From Bacillota bacterium (lineage in GTDB: Bacteria; Bacillota; Clostridia; Peptostreptococcales; Anaerovoracaceae): DNA of 34,087 bases. Position numbers and translations under genes: made by a program. Under the pieces are notes generated by a model. The model did no database searches. It saw nothing but the letters and a program-made list of their open reading frames with translations, and was not told where the DNA came from. The DNA lies in NCBI GenBank assembly GCA_017431785.1, contig JAFRKJ010000026.1:1-34087 (forward strand). The letters are read 5' to 3'. Of this stretch, positions 1 to 7,051 are shown piece by piece. Numbering within the stretch: position 1 is the stretch's first letter; the number at the start of each line of letters is the position of its first letter.

Positions 1-139
1 CAACAAGCATGTGTACATGATCCGGGCACACCTCTGCTTCAATTATATTTACGCCTTTCCATTCGCAAAGCTGGCGCAATATCTGTCCTATCACTATCTT
101 TTTCTTACCGTAAAACACTTTCCGGCGATACTTGGGTGC
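1..139 (-). pseudogene. tnpA: Truncated IS200/IS605-type TnpA (Y1 transposase) remnant
   Basis: Reading the minus strand from about 139 down to 2 gives an open frame that begins [14 protein letters not shown], continues through LRQLCEWKGVNIIEAEVC and ends at PDHVHMLV at the window edge. This is the N-terminal part of the small HUH-type Y1 transposase of IS200/IS605 elements. HVH is the metal-binding HUH motif, and the KYRRK and LCEWKGV-IIEAE blocks are family hallmarks as I know them. The family's first residues (usually ending HIVFxPKYRR) are missing, because upstream of the Ala-Pro-Lys the DNA becomes ribB. The C-terminal half with the catalytic Tyr lies outside the window. With no start codon or native 5' end it is very probably dead. 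The identification rests on motif recall only. Confidence 0.8.
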
Positions 140-794
140 AATCGAAGCCCTGCGAAACGGAAAATTAATACTTTGCACAGACGATCCTGACAGAGAGAAC
201 GAAGGCGATCTCTTCTGCGCAGCGCAGTTTGCAACAACTGAGAATGTAAATTTCATGGCGAAATATGGCAGAGGACTCATCTGCACGCCAATGTCTTCGG
301 AGATAGCCCACAGACTCAATCTCCCTCAGATGGTATCTGAGAATACAGACAATCACAGCACTGCATTTACAGTTTCCATAGATCATAAAGATACTTCCAT
401 CGGAATCTCAGCAGAGGAAAGAGCGTATACATGCCGCAAATGCGCAGATCCGGACGCTAAGCCGGATGACTTCCGCAGACCGGGGCACGTTTTCCCGCTG
501 ACTGCAAGGCACGGCGGAGTGCTGAAAAGAAACGGACATACTGAAGAGACGGTAGATCTTTGCAGAATCGCAGGTCTTACAGAATGCGGGCTCTGCTGCG
601 AAGTTATGGGCGATGACGGAACCATGATGCGCACGCCTGAGCTTCAGAAAATGGCCCGCGAGTTTGACCTTTGCTTTATAACCATCCACGATTTGCAGAA
701 CTATCTCAGAAGGTATGAAAACCACAAGCAGCAGGCGGCAGCAGCCAAACTGCCGACATCATATGGCGAATTCAAATTTTTCCCTGAAAGCTAG
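132..794 (+). CDS. ribB: 3,4-dihydroxy-2-butanone 4-phosphate synthase, native 5' end lost
   Basis: RibB converts ribulose 5-phosphate to 3,4-dihydroxy-2-butanone 4-phosphate plus formate, the four-carbon donor for riboflavin. The acidic loop [10 protein letters not shown] (residues 17-26), [19 protein letters not shown] and [12 protein letters not shown] carry the family's active-site and substrate residues, and all are intact. There is no fused GTP cyclohydrolase II domain, so this is a stand-alone RibB. The start is odd. An in-frame stop sits at 111-113, and the only start-like codon is TTG at 132, which lies in transposase-derived DNA with no Shine-Dalgarno. Against the B. subtilis enzyme as I remember it, about five N-terminal residues are missing. 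No other riboflavin gene is near. It may be weakly translated or a recent pseudogene. Confidence 0.8.
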   Translation: MGAIEALRNGKLILCTDDPDRENEGDLFCAAQFATTENVNFMAKYGRGLICTPMSSEIAHRLNLPQMVSENTDNHSTAFTVSIDHKDTSIGISAEERAYTCRKCADPDAKPDDFRRPGHVFPLTARHGGVLKRNGHTEETVDLCRIAGLTECGLCCEVMGDDGTMMRTPELQKMAREFDLCFITIHDLQNYLRRYENHKQQAAAAKLPTSYGEFKFFPES

Positions 795-821
795 ATAGGA
801 TCAAGCATACGCTTAATCGAT

Positions 822-853
822 AAACCTACTCAGAACCATACAAACCTACACAG
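822..853 (+). repeat. Imperfect direct repeat, possible integrase arm sites
   Basis: AAACCTACTCAG (822-833) and AAACCTACACAG (842-853) match at 11 of 12 positions with starts 20 nt apart, about two helical turns. Short directly repeated sites near an attachment core are typical of tyrosine-integrase arm-binding sites. That role is inferred from position only, and no integrase gene is in view. Confidence 0.45.
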
Positions 854-955
854 ATATAGAAAAAATAGTCTGAAAAGCCTCAAAATTCGCCTGTAAGAAA
901 AGATACATCAGAAACTGAAACGCAGTAATTGCAAGGCTTACAGGATACCTTGGAA

Positions 956-983
956 GAGGGTTCGAATCTCGCGTGACTCACCA
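956..983 (+). pseudogene. tRNA 3'-end remnant, possibly tRNA-Lys (putative att site)
   Basis: The T-loop TTCGAAT (961-967) is flanked by T-stem strands GAGGG (956-960) and CTCGC (968-972). Four of five pairs form (one is G-U); A957-G971 does not pair. An acceptor strand GTGACTC (973-979), discriminator A (980) and encoded CCA (981-983) follow. No GAGTCAC 5' acceptor strand, D-arm or anticodon arm lies upstream, so only the 3' quarter of a tRNA is present. The implied GAGTCAC acceptor and A73 fit a clostridial tRNA-Lys best, but that is a guess. Integrases commonly use such 3' ends as targets and leave a fragment like this at the far end of the element. Confidence 0.7.
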
Positions 984-991
984 CTATTCAG

Positions 992-1020
992 ACTCCAGAG
1001 AGAATTCTCTGGAGTTCTTT
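992..1020 (+). terminator. Rho-independent terminator after tRNA remnant
   Basis: A 10-bp perfect stem (ACTCCAGAGA at 992-1001, TCTCTGGAGT at 1006-1015) with loop GAAT is followed by a T-rich TCTTTATTT run. It was probably the terminator of the tRNA gene whose 3' end lies just upstream. Confidence 0.8.
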
Positions 1021-1022
1021 AT

Positions 1023-1063
1023 TTGCGATGGAGCAATGTCGGTGTTATAGTATGAATATTCAT
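1023..1063 (+). promoter_or_regulatory. Promoter with overlapping palindrome for the phosphatase gene
   Basis: TTGCGA (1023-1028) and TATAGT (1046-1051) are spaced 17 bp. A perfect 12-bp palindrome ATGAATATTCAT (1052-1063) lies just after the -10, where transcription would start, so an operator is possible. A second TATAAT at 1067-1072 has no good -35. Confidence 0.45.
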
Positions 1064-1107
1064 GATTATAATGGAACAGCCTTCTGGAAGAGTGATGGAG
1101 GATTGTT

Positions 1108-2619
1108 GTGCGAAATAGATTGAAAAATAAGACTTTGGTATTGGGTTTGTTATTTACGATCGCGTCTTCTGTGTTCACTATAATGCTGAGCGATACGTAT
1201 TTCTTCGATGGCACCAGATTGCAGCCGTATCTTTTTGATGCAGGTGTGGATTCTATGGGCGCTTTGATCTGCGCTGCTTTGTACTTCGGATGTATGACGC
1301 AGAAAGGGGAAGGCGGAAAGACGTTCCGCGTTCTTGTCATAATGATAAGTGCCTGCTTCTCGGCTAATCTGGCTATGTATTTCACATCAGGGACAGCGGA
1401 GTATACCAGCTGGACTTTCGCGTTATGCCTGATCAGCAAGCTGCTGGATCTGTTCATGATCTATTACTTCTACCTGTATGTGAGGGTAACACTCGATTTC
1501 AAAGGCAGACTTGCCAGCTTGGCAGAAAAGGGTATACCTATACTGCTGGCAATTGAAATTCTGATCATATTATCGAATCTATTTTATCCGGTCACCTTCT
1601 CGATCAGCTCTGCGGGAGCGTATCAGTATACGGGAGCGTCCTGGTCAGAGGACATCTTCCTTATTGCTGCTTCACTGATTACTACAGTGCTGATCATCAG
1701 AAGCGAGAGCATGCTCAGCCAGAAAGCGGCGGCTCTGATGTTCTTACTGTTCCCTGTTTTTATGTACCTGTTCCTTGGAGGCACTTTTGGCAACGCCTCT
1801 CAGTACGGAGCCGTTCTGATGTCACTCATCATCGTATACTGCATCATATTCAACTACAACAGCGGTAAACTTGCAGCCACACAGACAGAACTCAATATGG
1901 CTACGGCGATTCAGGAGGGTATGCTGCCTTCGATTTTTCCGGCTTTTCCGGATAGAAAAGAGTTCGATCTGTACGCAACTATGGATCCGGCAAAGGAAGT
2001 CGGCGGTGACTTTTACGACTTCTTTATGATCGATGATGACCATCTTGGCGTTGTGATCGCTGACGTCAGCGGTAAAGGCGTTCCTGCGGCGCTCTACATG
2101 ATGATATCCAAGACGATCGTTCAGAACAACGCGACGCTTGGTATCAGTCCGGCAGAGGTGCTGTTCAGAGCCAATAACTCTCTTTGTGCTCAGAATAAAA
2201 TGGAGATGTTTGTTACGACCTGGATCGGGATACTTGAACTGTCAACGGGAAAGATGAAATGCGCCAGCGCAGGGCACGAATACCCGGCGATCTTCCATGA
2301 TGGGAAGTTTGCATTGCTGAAAGATAAACACGGGTTTGTGCTCGGCGGCATGGAAGGTGCGAAATATACAGATTATGAGATCCAACTGGAAGAAGGCGAT
2401 AAGATTTTCGTCTATACCGATGGTGTGCCGGAGGCGACAAATATGGAGAATGCTCTCTTCGGCACAGATAGGATGATCGAGGCTCTCAACGCCAACACGG
2501 AAGCAGATGCGGAAGAAGTGCTCAGAAATGTCAGAGCTTCTGTGGATCAGTTTGTAGGCATCGCCGAGCAGTTCGATGATCTGACGATGCTTTGCCTTGC
2601 GTATCGGGGCGCACAGTAA
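1108..2619 (+). CDS. Membrane-anchored PP2C-type (SpoIIE/RsbU family) serine phosphatase
   Basis: The N-terminal ~260 residues are hydrophobic, with about eight predicted membrane segments, and the rest is a cytoplasmic SpoIIE-type PP2C domain. Metal-binding motifs are visible: GGDFYD (299-304), DVSGKG, VYTDGVPEA and DDLTML near the C-terminus. Such enzymes remove phosphate from serine residues, classically on anti-anti-sigma (STAS) proteins in partner-switching pathways. No STAS or RsbW-like kinase gene is in this window, so the substrate is unknown. The membrane part probably acts as a sensor. The start is GTG with GGAGGA about 6 nt upstream. It is the first gene after the promoter at 1023 and may be cotranscribed with the next gene, 36 bp downstream. 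The family call is firm; the pathway is not. Confidence 0.88.
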   Translation: MRNRLKNKTLVLGLLFTIASSVFTIMLSDTYFFDGTRLQPYLFDAGVDSMGALICAALYFGCMTQKGEGGKTFRVLVIMISACFSANLAMYFTSGTAEYTSWTFALCLISKLLDLFMIYYFYLYVRVTLDFKGRLASLAEKGIPILLAIEILIILSNLFYPVTFSISSAGAYQYTGASWSEDIFLIAASLITTVLIIRSESMLSQKAAALMFLLFPVFMYLFLGGTFGNASQYGAVLMSLIIVYCIIFNYNSGKLAATQTELNMATAIQEGMLPSIFPAFPDRKEFDLYATMDPAKEVGGDFYDFFMIDDDHLGVVIADVSGKGVPAALYMMISKTIVQNNATLGISPAEVLFRANNSLCAQNKMEMFVTTWIGILELSTGKMKCASAGHEYPAIFHDGKFALLKDKHGFVLGGMEGAKYTDYEIQLEEGDKIFVYTDGVPEATNMENALFGTDRMIEALNANTEADAEEVLRNVRASVDQFVGIAEQFDDLTMLCLAYRGAQ

Positions 2620-2655
2620 ATCAGTAACAGCACATATTTTGGGGAGGGCAATACA

Positions 2656-4041
2656 ATGTCTGTCTTAGCAGCATTTATGGTACCGCATCCGCCTATGATC
2701 GTTCCGGATGTGGGCAGAGGAAGCGAAACGCAGATCGAGGAGACAACCAGGGCATATCAGAAGACTGCAGAGGAAATTGCCGCTCTGAGGCCTGAAACGA
2801 TCGTCATTACGAGTCCCCATTCCGTCATGTATTCAGACTACTTTCATATTTCTCCGGGCAAAGGTGCCAAGGGCTCTTTCGCAGGTTTCGGCGCGCCCCA
2901 GACAGCCTTTGAAGCGCGATATGATGAAGAGCTGGTGAAAGAAATCTGCAGGATTGCAGATGCCAGGGAGTTTCCGGCAGGCACTCTGGGCGAACGGGAT
3001 AAAAACCTGGATCACGGCACGATGGTGCCACTCTGGTTCATCGAACAGAAGTATCGGGATTTCAATCTCGTCAGAATCGGTCTTTCCGGGCTTCCGCTGA
3101 CCGATCACTACAGACTGGGGCAGATGATTCGCCAGGCGGCGGAAGACCTTGGCAGAAGAACCGTACTCGTCGCCAGCGGAGATCTTTCCCACAAACTGCA
3201 GGATTACGGACCGTATGGATTCGCAGAAGAAGGACCGCAGTACGATCAGCGCATTATGGATGTGTGTGGCAGAGCTGCTTTTGATGAGCTCTTTGACTTC
3301 AGCGAAAGCTTTTGCGACAAGGCTGCCGAATGCGGTCACAGATCTTTCGTCATTATGGCGGGAGCATTTGATGGTCTGGACGTTCAGGCGACGGTGCTCA
3401 GCCATCAGGATGTCACCGGTGTGGGATACGGAATCTGCACTTTTTATCCTGGTGAGGCAAATGAAGAACGTCATTTTCTCGACCAGTATCTCATGAGAAA
3501 AGAGCAGGAAGTGAGCGACAAGAACGATAGCTCTGACGAATACGTCAAGCTGGCCAGACAGTCCCTGGAAAGCTATATTCTGAAAAGAGAAAAGATCAAA
3601 ATACCGGAGGGTCTGCCGGAAGAAATGACGCAGACACGCGCCGGTGCCTTTGTATCCATCCATAAAAACGGAGCACTCAGAGGATGCATCGGCACCATTG
3701 GCCCGACAACCAGTTGCGTAGCACAGGAAATCATTGATAACGCCATCAGCGCGTCAACAAGAGATCCAAGATTTCCTGCAATCGGTCCCGATGAACTGAA
3801 GTATCTTGAGATCAATGTTGATGTACTCGGTGAACCAGAGGATATTGAATCGAAAGACCAACTGGATGTCAAACGATATGGCGTCATTGTAAGCAGTGTC
3901 GGCAAGCGCGGTCTTCTGCTTCCGGATCTGGAAGGCATTGATACTGTAGATCAGCAAATCGAGATTGCCAAGCAGAAAGCAGGCATCCATCGATTTGAAT
4001 CCGTAAAGTTGCAGCGATTTGAAGTCATAAGGCATGTGTGA
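2656..4041 (+). CDS. amrA: AmmeMemoRadiSam system B-A fusion (MEMO1/LigB-like plus AMMECR1 domain)
   Basis: Residues 1-265 form a MEMO1-like domain of the class III extradiol dioxygenase (LigB) fold, with conserved His at HPPM (11), SPHS (55), DHGTMVPLW (120) and SGDLSHK (179). Residues ~290-461 form an AMMECR1 domain with its signature LRGCIGT (341-347) and STRDPRFP. Many genomes encode these as two proteins; here they are one 461-residue chain. The family is defined by co-occurrence with a radical SAM enzyme, which overlaps the 3' end here. Its biochemical reaction is not established; metal-dependent or redox chemistry is inferred from the fold. GGGGAGG precedes the ATG. The family identification is secure. 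Confidence 0.92.
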   Translation: MSVLAAFMVPHPPMIVPDVGRGSETQIEETTRAYQKTAEEIAALRPETIVITSPHSVMYSDYFHISPGKGAKGSFAGFGAPQTAFEARYDEELVKEICRIADAREFPAGTLGERDKNLDHGTMVPLWFIEQKYRDFNLVRIGLSGLPLTDHYRLGQMIRQAAEDLGRRTVLVASGDLSHKLQDYGPYGFAEEGPQYDQRIMDVCGRAAFDELFDFSESFCDKAAECGHRSFVIMAGAFDGLDVQATVLSHQDVTGVGYGICTFYPGEANEERHFLDQYLMRKEQEVSDKNDSSDEYVKLARQSLESYILKREKIKIPEGLPEEMTQTRAGAFVSIHKNGALRGCIGTIGPTTSCVAQEIIDNAISASTRDPRFPAIGPDELKYLEINVDVLGEPEDIESKDQLDVKRYGVIVSSVGKRGLLLPDLEGIDTVDQQIEIAKQKAGIHRFESVKLQRFEVIRHV

Positions 4042-4883
4042 CAGTAATGGCGATTTGTAATGTTTGTTTCAGACAATGTGATATACCGGAAGGCGGAACG
4101 GGGTTCTGCGGCGGCAGAATATGCAAAGACGGGACGGTTCAGTGCGGAAACTATGGGAAAGTGACTTCTTTGGCGCTGGATCCTATTGAAAAGAAACCGC
4201 TGCGCAGATTTCATCTCGGCAGCCTGATTGTATCCGTAGGAAGTTACGGGTGCAATCTGCGGTGCCCATTCTGCCAGAACAATTCGATTTCCTGGTCAGA
4301 GGCGGCAAAAAAAGCTGCAGACAGGGCGGAATTCGTTTCACCGGAGATGCTTGCCGAGACAGCATACCGGTATCGGAAAACCGGAAATATCGGCGTAGCT
4401 TTCACTTACAATGAACCGCTGATTGGATATGAATACGTTAAGGATACAGCGGAGCTGGTCCATGAGAGAGGGATGAAAAACGTCCTGGTGACCAACGGGA
4501 CAGCATCACTGGAAGTGCTCCATGAACTGCTGCCCTACATAGACGCTATGAATATTGACCTCAAGGGTTTCACGGACAGGTACTACACAGAAGTACTGGG
4601 CGGTGACCGTAAAATGGTCATGGATTTTATCAAAGACGCCGCGAAGGACTGCCACATCGAACTGACAACATTAATCGTGCCTGGGGAGAATGACAGCGCA
4701 GAGGAGATGGCAGAACTGACAGAGTGGGTGTCAGAAATCAACCCTGATATTCCATTGCATATCTCAAGATTCTTCCCACAGTTCAAGATGACGGACAGGG
4801 AAGCGACAGACGTAGAACATATATACCGTTTGGCGCAGCTCGCAAGAGAAAAGCTGACATACGTTTATACTGGCAACTGCTGA
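4038..4883 (+). CDS. amrS: AmmeMemoRadiSam system radical SAM enzyme
   Basis: A radical SAM protein of 281 residues. The [4Fe-4S] motif is CNLRCPFC (C72, C76, C79), preceded by a Cys-rich N-terminus (CNVCFRQC, then GFCGGR) typical of this group and its activase-like relatives. The middle holds TYNEPL and NIDLKGF, shared with pyruvate formate-lyase activating enzymes. It is the third component of the AmmeMemoRadiSam triad and presumably acts with the fusion protein just upstream; the substrate is unknown. The start is GTG, overlapping the upstream stop by 4 nt with AAGG about 6 nt before it. ATG at 4047 is an alternative. The overlap implies translational coupling. Confidence 0.92.
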   Translation: MTVMAICNVCFRQCDIPEGGTGFCGGRICKDGTVQCGNYGKVTSLALDPIEKKPLRRFHLGSLIVSVGSYGCNLRCPFCQNNSISWSEAAKKAADRAEFVSPEMLAETAYRYRKTGNIGVAFTYNEPLIGYEYVKDTAELVHERGMKNVLVTNGTASLEVLHELLPYIDAMNIDLKGFTDRYYTEVLGGDRKMVMDFIKDAAKDCHIELTTLIVPGENDSAEEMAELTEWVSEINPDIPLHISRFFPQFKMTDREATDVEHIYRLAQLAREKLTYVYTGNC

Positions 4884-4902
4884 ACAGAAAGGATAGATAA
4901 GG

Positions 4903-4998
4903 ATGTTTGACCACATTAAGCTGATTATTATTGCATTTGCGATATTCGGGTTTTTGCTCTTATTGCATTATGTCAAATCGGGGACAAAGAGGAAATAG
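4903..4998 (+). CDS. 31-residue single-pass membrane protein, unknown
   Basis: ATG to TAG gives 31 residues: a short polar start (MFDHIK), about 17 hydrophobic residues (LIIIAFAIFGFLLLLHY), then a basic tail ending KSGTKRK. This is the layout of a small single-pass membrane protein with a positive C-terminal end. AAAGG lies ~10 nt upstream of the ATG, and the stop is 2 nt before the next gene's ATG, so it sits tightly inside the amrS-alkD interval. I do not recognise a family. It could be a real microprotein tied to the radical SAM or PP2C genes, or a chance frame. Position, ribosome site and amphipathic pattern favour a real gene. Confidence 0.55.
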   Translation: MFDHIKLIIIAFAIFGFLLLLHYVKSGTKRK

Positions 4999-5000
4999 AG

Positions 5001-5693
5001 ATGACGATAGAGGAAATCCGGCAGGAACTGTTTTCTTTGCAGGACAAAGAATATAAAGCGTTTCAAGTCAAACTGATTCCAACCGTCGATCCTGAGACAG
5101 TGATCGGGACGAGAACGCCGGCTCTCAGAGCCTATGCGAAGAGTCTGGTTAAGAGTGGGGATACGGATGAATTCCTCGCGGAGCTGCCTCATTCCTATTT
5201 CGACGAAAATCAGCTCCATGCATTTATATTATCAGAAATCAAGGACATGGAACGTTGTTTCGACGAGGTGGAGCGATTCCTTCCATACGTGGATAATTGG
5301 GCTACCTGTGACCAGCTTTCGCCTAAAGTGTTCAAAAAGAACCGTGAGAGGCTGCTTTTGCATATCCGCAGATGGATCACATCTGAAGAAGTTTATACCA
5401 TTCGGTTCGCCATCGGTATGCTGATGCAGCATTTCCTGGATGAAGAGTTTGACAAGGAGTATCCTGAAATGGTGGCGGAAGTGTGGTCGGAAGAGTACTA
5501 TGTCAATATGATGATCGCATGGTACTTTGCTACGGCACTGGCAAAGCAGTATAATGCCATTATTCCGTATCTGGAAGAGCAAAGGCTGGAAGCATGGACT
5601 CACAACAAGGCTATTCAGAAGGCCATTGAAAGCAGGAGAATCACACAAGAACAAAAAGAGTATCTCAGAAGTCTGAAGGTAGCGAAAAAGTAA
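5001..5693 (+). CDS. alkD: DNA alkylation repair glycosylase, AlkD family
   Basis: AlkD proteins are HEAT-repeat (ALK-fold) DNA glycosylases that excise N3- and N7-alkylated purines without flipping the base. The 230-residue length is usual. Key positions can be matched to B. cereus AlkD: W100 and D104 in VDNWATCD, R135 in TIRFAIGM and W174 in MIAWYF correspond to its Trp109, Asp113, Arg148 and Trp187, so the catalytic groove looks intact. GAGGAAAT precedes the ATG, and the gene starts 2 nt after the microprotein stop. No other alkylation-repair gene is nearby. The family call is confident. Confidence 0.88.
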   Translation: MTIEEIRQELFSLQDKEYKAFQVKLIPTVDPETVIGTRTPALRAYAKSLVKSGDTDEFLAELPHSYFDENQLHAFILSEIKDMERCFDEVERFLPYVDNWATCDQLSPKVFKKNRERLLLHIRRWITSEEVYTIRFAIGMLMQHFLDEEFDKEYPEMVAEVWSEEYYVNMMIAWYFATALAKQYNAIIPYLEEQRLEAWTHNKAIQKAIESRRITQEQKEYLRSLKVAKK

Positions 5694-5713
5694 AACGGGT
5701 GTATAATACAGAC

Positions 5714-6490
5714 ATGGATAATAAGTCGCGAAAAAGAAAACTCAGTGTCGTAAGTGCACAGCATTATTTTCGCTTATCATACCGTCTGGTTCTGTTCGGC
5801 ATCCTTCTCGTGGTGTATATCCGTGATAAGATGGATCACGGCGGCACACTGATGGATCTGATGGATTCCTATCCGGTCATTATTGTTCTGATCTGGATCA
5901 TATTCACAGTTGAAATGGTGCAGCGGTTCATTCCATCCCCAACGGAGAGCCCGGGCTGTCAGAAACAGTTCGCCAGAAACTACATCAAATCCGGCAGTAC
6001 AGACATCGCGATTCAGGAAAACAATGCTTCGGTGCTTGTTGCTTTGGTATGGGTACTGTTCAACGGTATCTTCGGCGCACTTTATATGGCTGAAATTCTG
6101 GACGATGGAATCATGATCCTTCTTTGCTGTGCCTATTCTGTATGTGATGTGATCTGCATTCTGTTTTTCTGTCCGTTCCAGACTTGGTTCCTGAAGAACA
6201 AGTGCTGCTGCACATGCAGAATCTACAACTGGGACTACGCCATGATGTTCACACCGCTCTTTTTCGTGAAGAGTCCGTATACATGGAGTCTGCTGGCATT
6301 GTCCGTTCTGCTTCTCATGAGATGGGAGATTACATTTTTCCGCCATCCGGAGCGGTTTTCGGATAAGACGAACGCATATCTCCATTGTTCGAACTGCAGT
6401 GAAAAACTCTGCAGTCATAAGAAACAGCTGGCAAGTCTCTGGAAAGACATTGCTGCATTCACAGACAACCGTCTGCAGAAGCTCCGCTAA
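5714..6490 (+). CDS. Multi-pass membrane protein of unknown function
   Basis: 258 residues from ATG with about five hydrophobic segments (near residues 15-35, 55-75, 110-130, 135-155 and 195-215 by eye). Two Cys-rich patches stand out: NKCCCTCRIYNWDYAMMF between membrane segments, and CSNCSEKLCSHKK near the C-terminus, the latter resembling a metal site. I do not recognise a named family, though the arrangement reads like a conserved Firmicutes hypothetical. No Shine-Dalgarno is visible before this ATG or the in-frame GTG at 5699. A TATAAT at 5702-5707 lies 6 bp before the ATG without a clear -35, so a leaderless transcript is conceivable. It follows alkD by 20 bp. Confidence 0.7.
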   Translation: MDNKSRKRKLSVVSAQHYFRLSYRLVLFGILLVVYIRDKMDHGGTLMDLMDSYPVIIVLIWIIFTVEMVQRFIPSPTESPGCQKQFARNYIKSGSTDIAIQENNASVLVALVWVLFNGIFGALYMAEILDDGIMILLCCAYSVCDVICILFFCPFQTWFLKNKCCCTCRIYNWDYAMMFTPLFFVKSPYTWSLLALSVLLLMRWEITFFRHPERFSDKTNAYLHCSNCSEKLCSHKKQLASLWKDIAAFTDNRLQKLR

Positions 6491-6529
6491 GGAGCAATCA
6501 TATGAATTCAGTTTATCCGAATCTGGAGA

Positions 6530-6558
6530 TTGAAGTCATAGTTAAGTAATGATATAAT
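6530..6558 (+). promoter_or_regulatory. Promoter of thiamine-transport operon
   Basis: TTGAAG (6530-6535), 17-bp spacer, TATAAT (6553-6558). Transcription would begin near 6565, just upstream of the TPP riboswitch aptamer. Confidence 0.75.
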
Positions 6559-6572
6559 CACAACAACAAAAG

Positions 6573-6654
6573 CTAGGGGAGCGAAAGCTGAGAGCCCGGG
6601 TCCGCCCGGATACCCTCATAACCTGATCCGGATCATACCGGCGTAGGGAAGCAG
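6573..6654 (+). promoter_or_regulatory. TPP riboswitch (THI element)
   Basis: The conserved aptamer core is present in order: AGGGGAGC, GCTGAGAG, ATACCCTCATAACCTGATCC, then GGATCATACCGGCGTAGGGA. The CTGAGA and ACCTGATCCGGAT...GCGTAGGGAA blocks are diagnostic of the thi-box. A strong terminator hairpin follows at 6670-6693, so control is most likely by transcription attenuation: thiamine pyrophosphate binding allows the terminator to form and shuts off the transporter genes downstream. Confidence 0.95.
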
Positions 6655-6669
6655 AATAGAAGAATTCTG

Positions 6670-6703
6670 AACGCTCCTTTTGTGTGGAGCGTTTGTTTTG
6701 TTT
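6670..6703 (+). terminator. Riboswitch-controlled terminator
   Basis: AACGCTCC (6670-6677) pairs with GGAGCGTT (6686-6693) over an 8-nt loop, followed by TGTTTTGTTT. It sits between the TPP aptamer and the first gene, the position of an expression-platform terminator. Confidence 0.85.
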
Positions 6704-6754
6704 CAGGCAAAGGCAGCAAAGCAGACGCGTAAATAAGAAAGGAGAATAACAAAA

Positions 6755-7051
6755 ATGGAAGCAAGTGTAGCGATTCAGGTGCTGCCGACAGTACTTGATG
6801 ATGACGAAGTCTGCCGTATTGTAGACGAGGTCATCGCCTATATTGCCGAACAGGGTTACAACTACTATGTAGGACCTTTTGAAACCACGATAGAGGGTCC
6901 TTATGAAGAACTGATGGACATTGTGAAAGAGTGTCAGCATATAGCAATCAAGGCGGGTGCTCCATCAGTTGCGACATATGTCAAGATCAGTTATAAACCT
7001 GAAGGAGAGGTTCTTTCCATTGAAAAGAAAATCGGCAAGTACCACGAATAA
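6755..7051 (+). CDS. Thiamine-binding protein (MTH1187/YkoF-like)
   Basis: A 98-residue protein of the thiamine-binding family (formerly DUF77). The opening ASVAIQVLP, the GPFETTIEGPYEELM block and the ferredoxin-like alternation fit MTH1187/YkoF-type proteins that bind thiamine or its pyrimidine (HMP) part in the cytoplasm. It has no signal peptide or membrane segment. It is the first gene after the TPP riboswitch and overlaps the permease gene, which supports a role in handling the imported pyrimidine or thiamine. AAAGGAGAATAAC precedes the ATG. The exact ligand cannot be read from sequence. Confidence 0.88.
   Translation: MEASVAIQVLPTVLDDDEVCRIVDEVIAYIAEQGYNYYVGPFETTIEGPYEELMDIVKECQHIAIKAGAPSVATYVKISYKPEGEVLSIEKKIGKYHE

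Larger units (their letters stand above)
795..1107. other. Gene-free stretch: element end and promoter region
   Basis: No coding sequence is supportable here. From left to right it holds an imperfect direct repeat (822-853), an 8-bp inverted repeat (CCTGTAAG at 890-897 and CTTACAGG at 937-944), a tRNA 3'-end fragment (956-983), a rho-independent terminator (992-1020) and a promoter with a 12-bp palindrome (1023-1063). The arrangement suggests an attachment site, with core chromosome beginning after the tRNA fragment. Confidence 0.6.

Noticed and set aside
900-983. Complete tRNA gene ending at 983
   Set aside because: No 5' acceptor strand (GAGTCAC), D-arm or anticodon arm can be found upstream; only the T-arm and 3' acceptor are present.
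2833-3663. 276-residue open frame on the minus strand opposite the amrA fusion gene
   Set aside because: It matches no family I recognise and mirrors the codon pattern of the real gene; it is a shadow frame.
6481-6495. GCTCC/GGAGC hairpin as a terminator of the membrane protein gene
   Set aside because: Only 5 bp and no T-run follows (AATCATATG).
6957-7019. Longer N-terminus for the ThiX permease from an upstream start
   Set aside because: No ribosome site before 6957 or 6978; the extra residues lie wholly inside the thiamine-binding gene, whereas TTG 7020 has GGAGAGG upstream.
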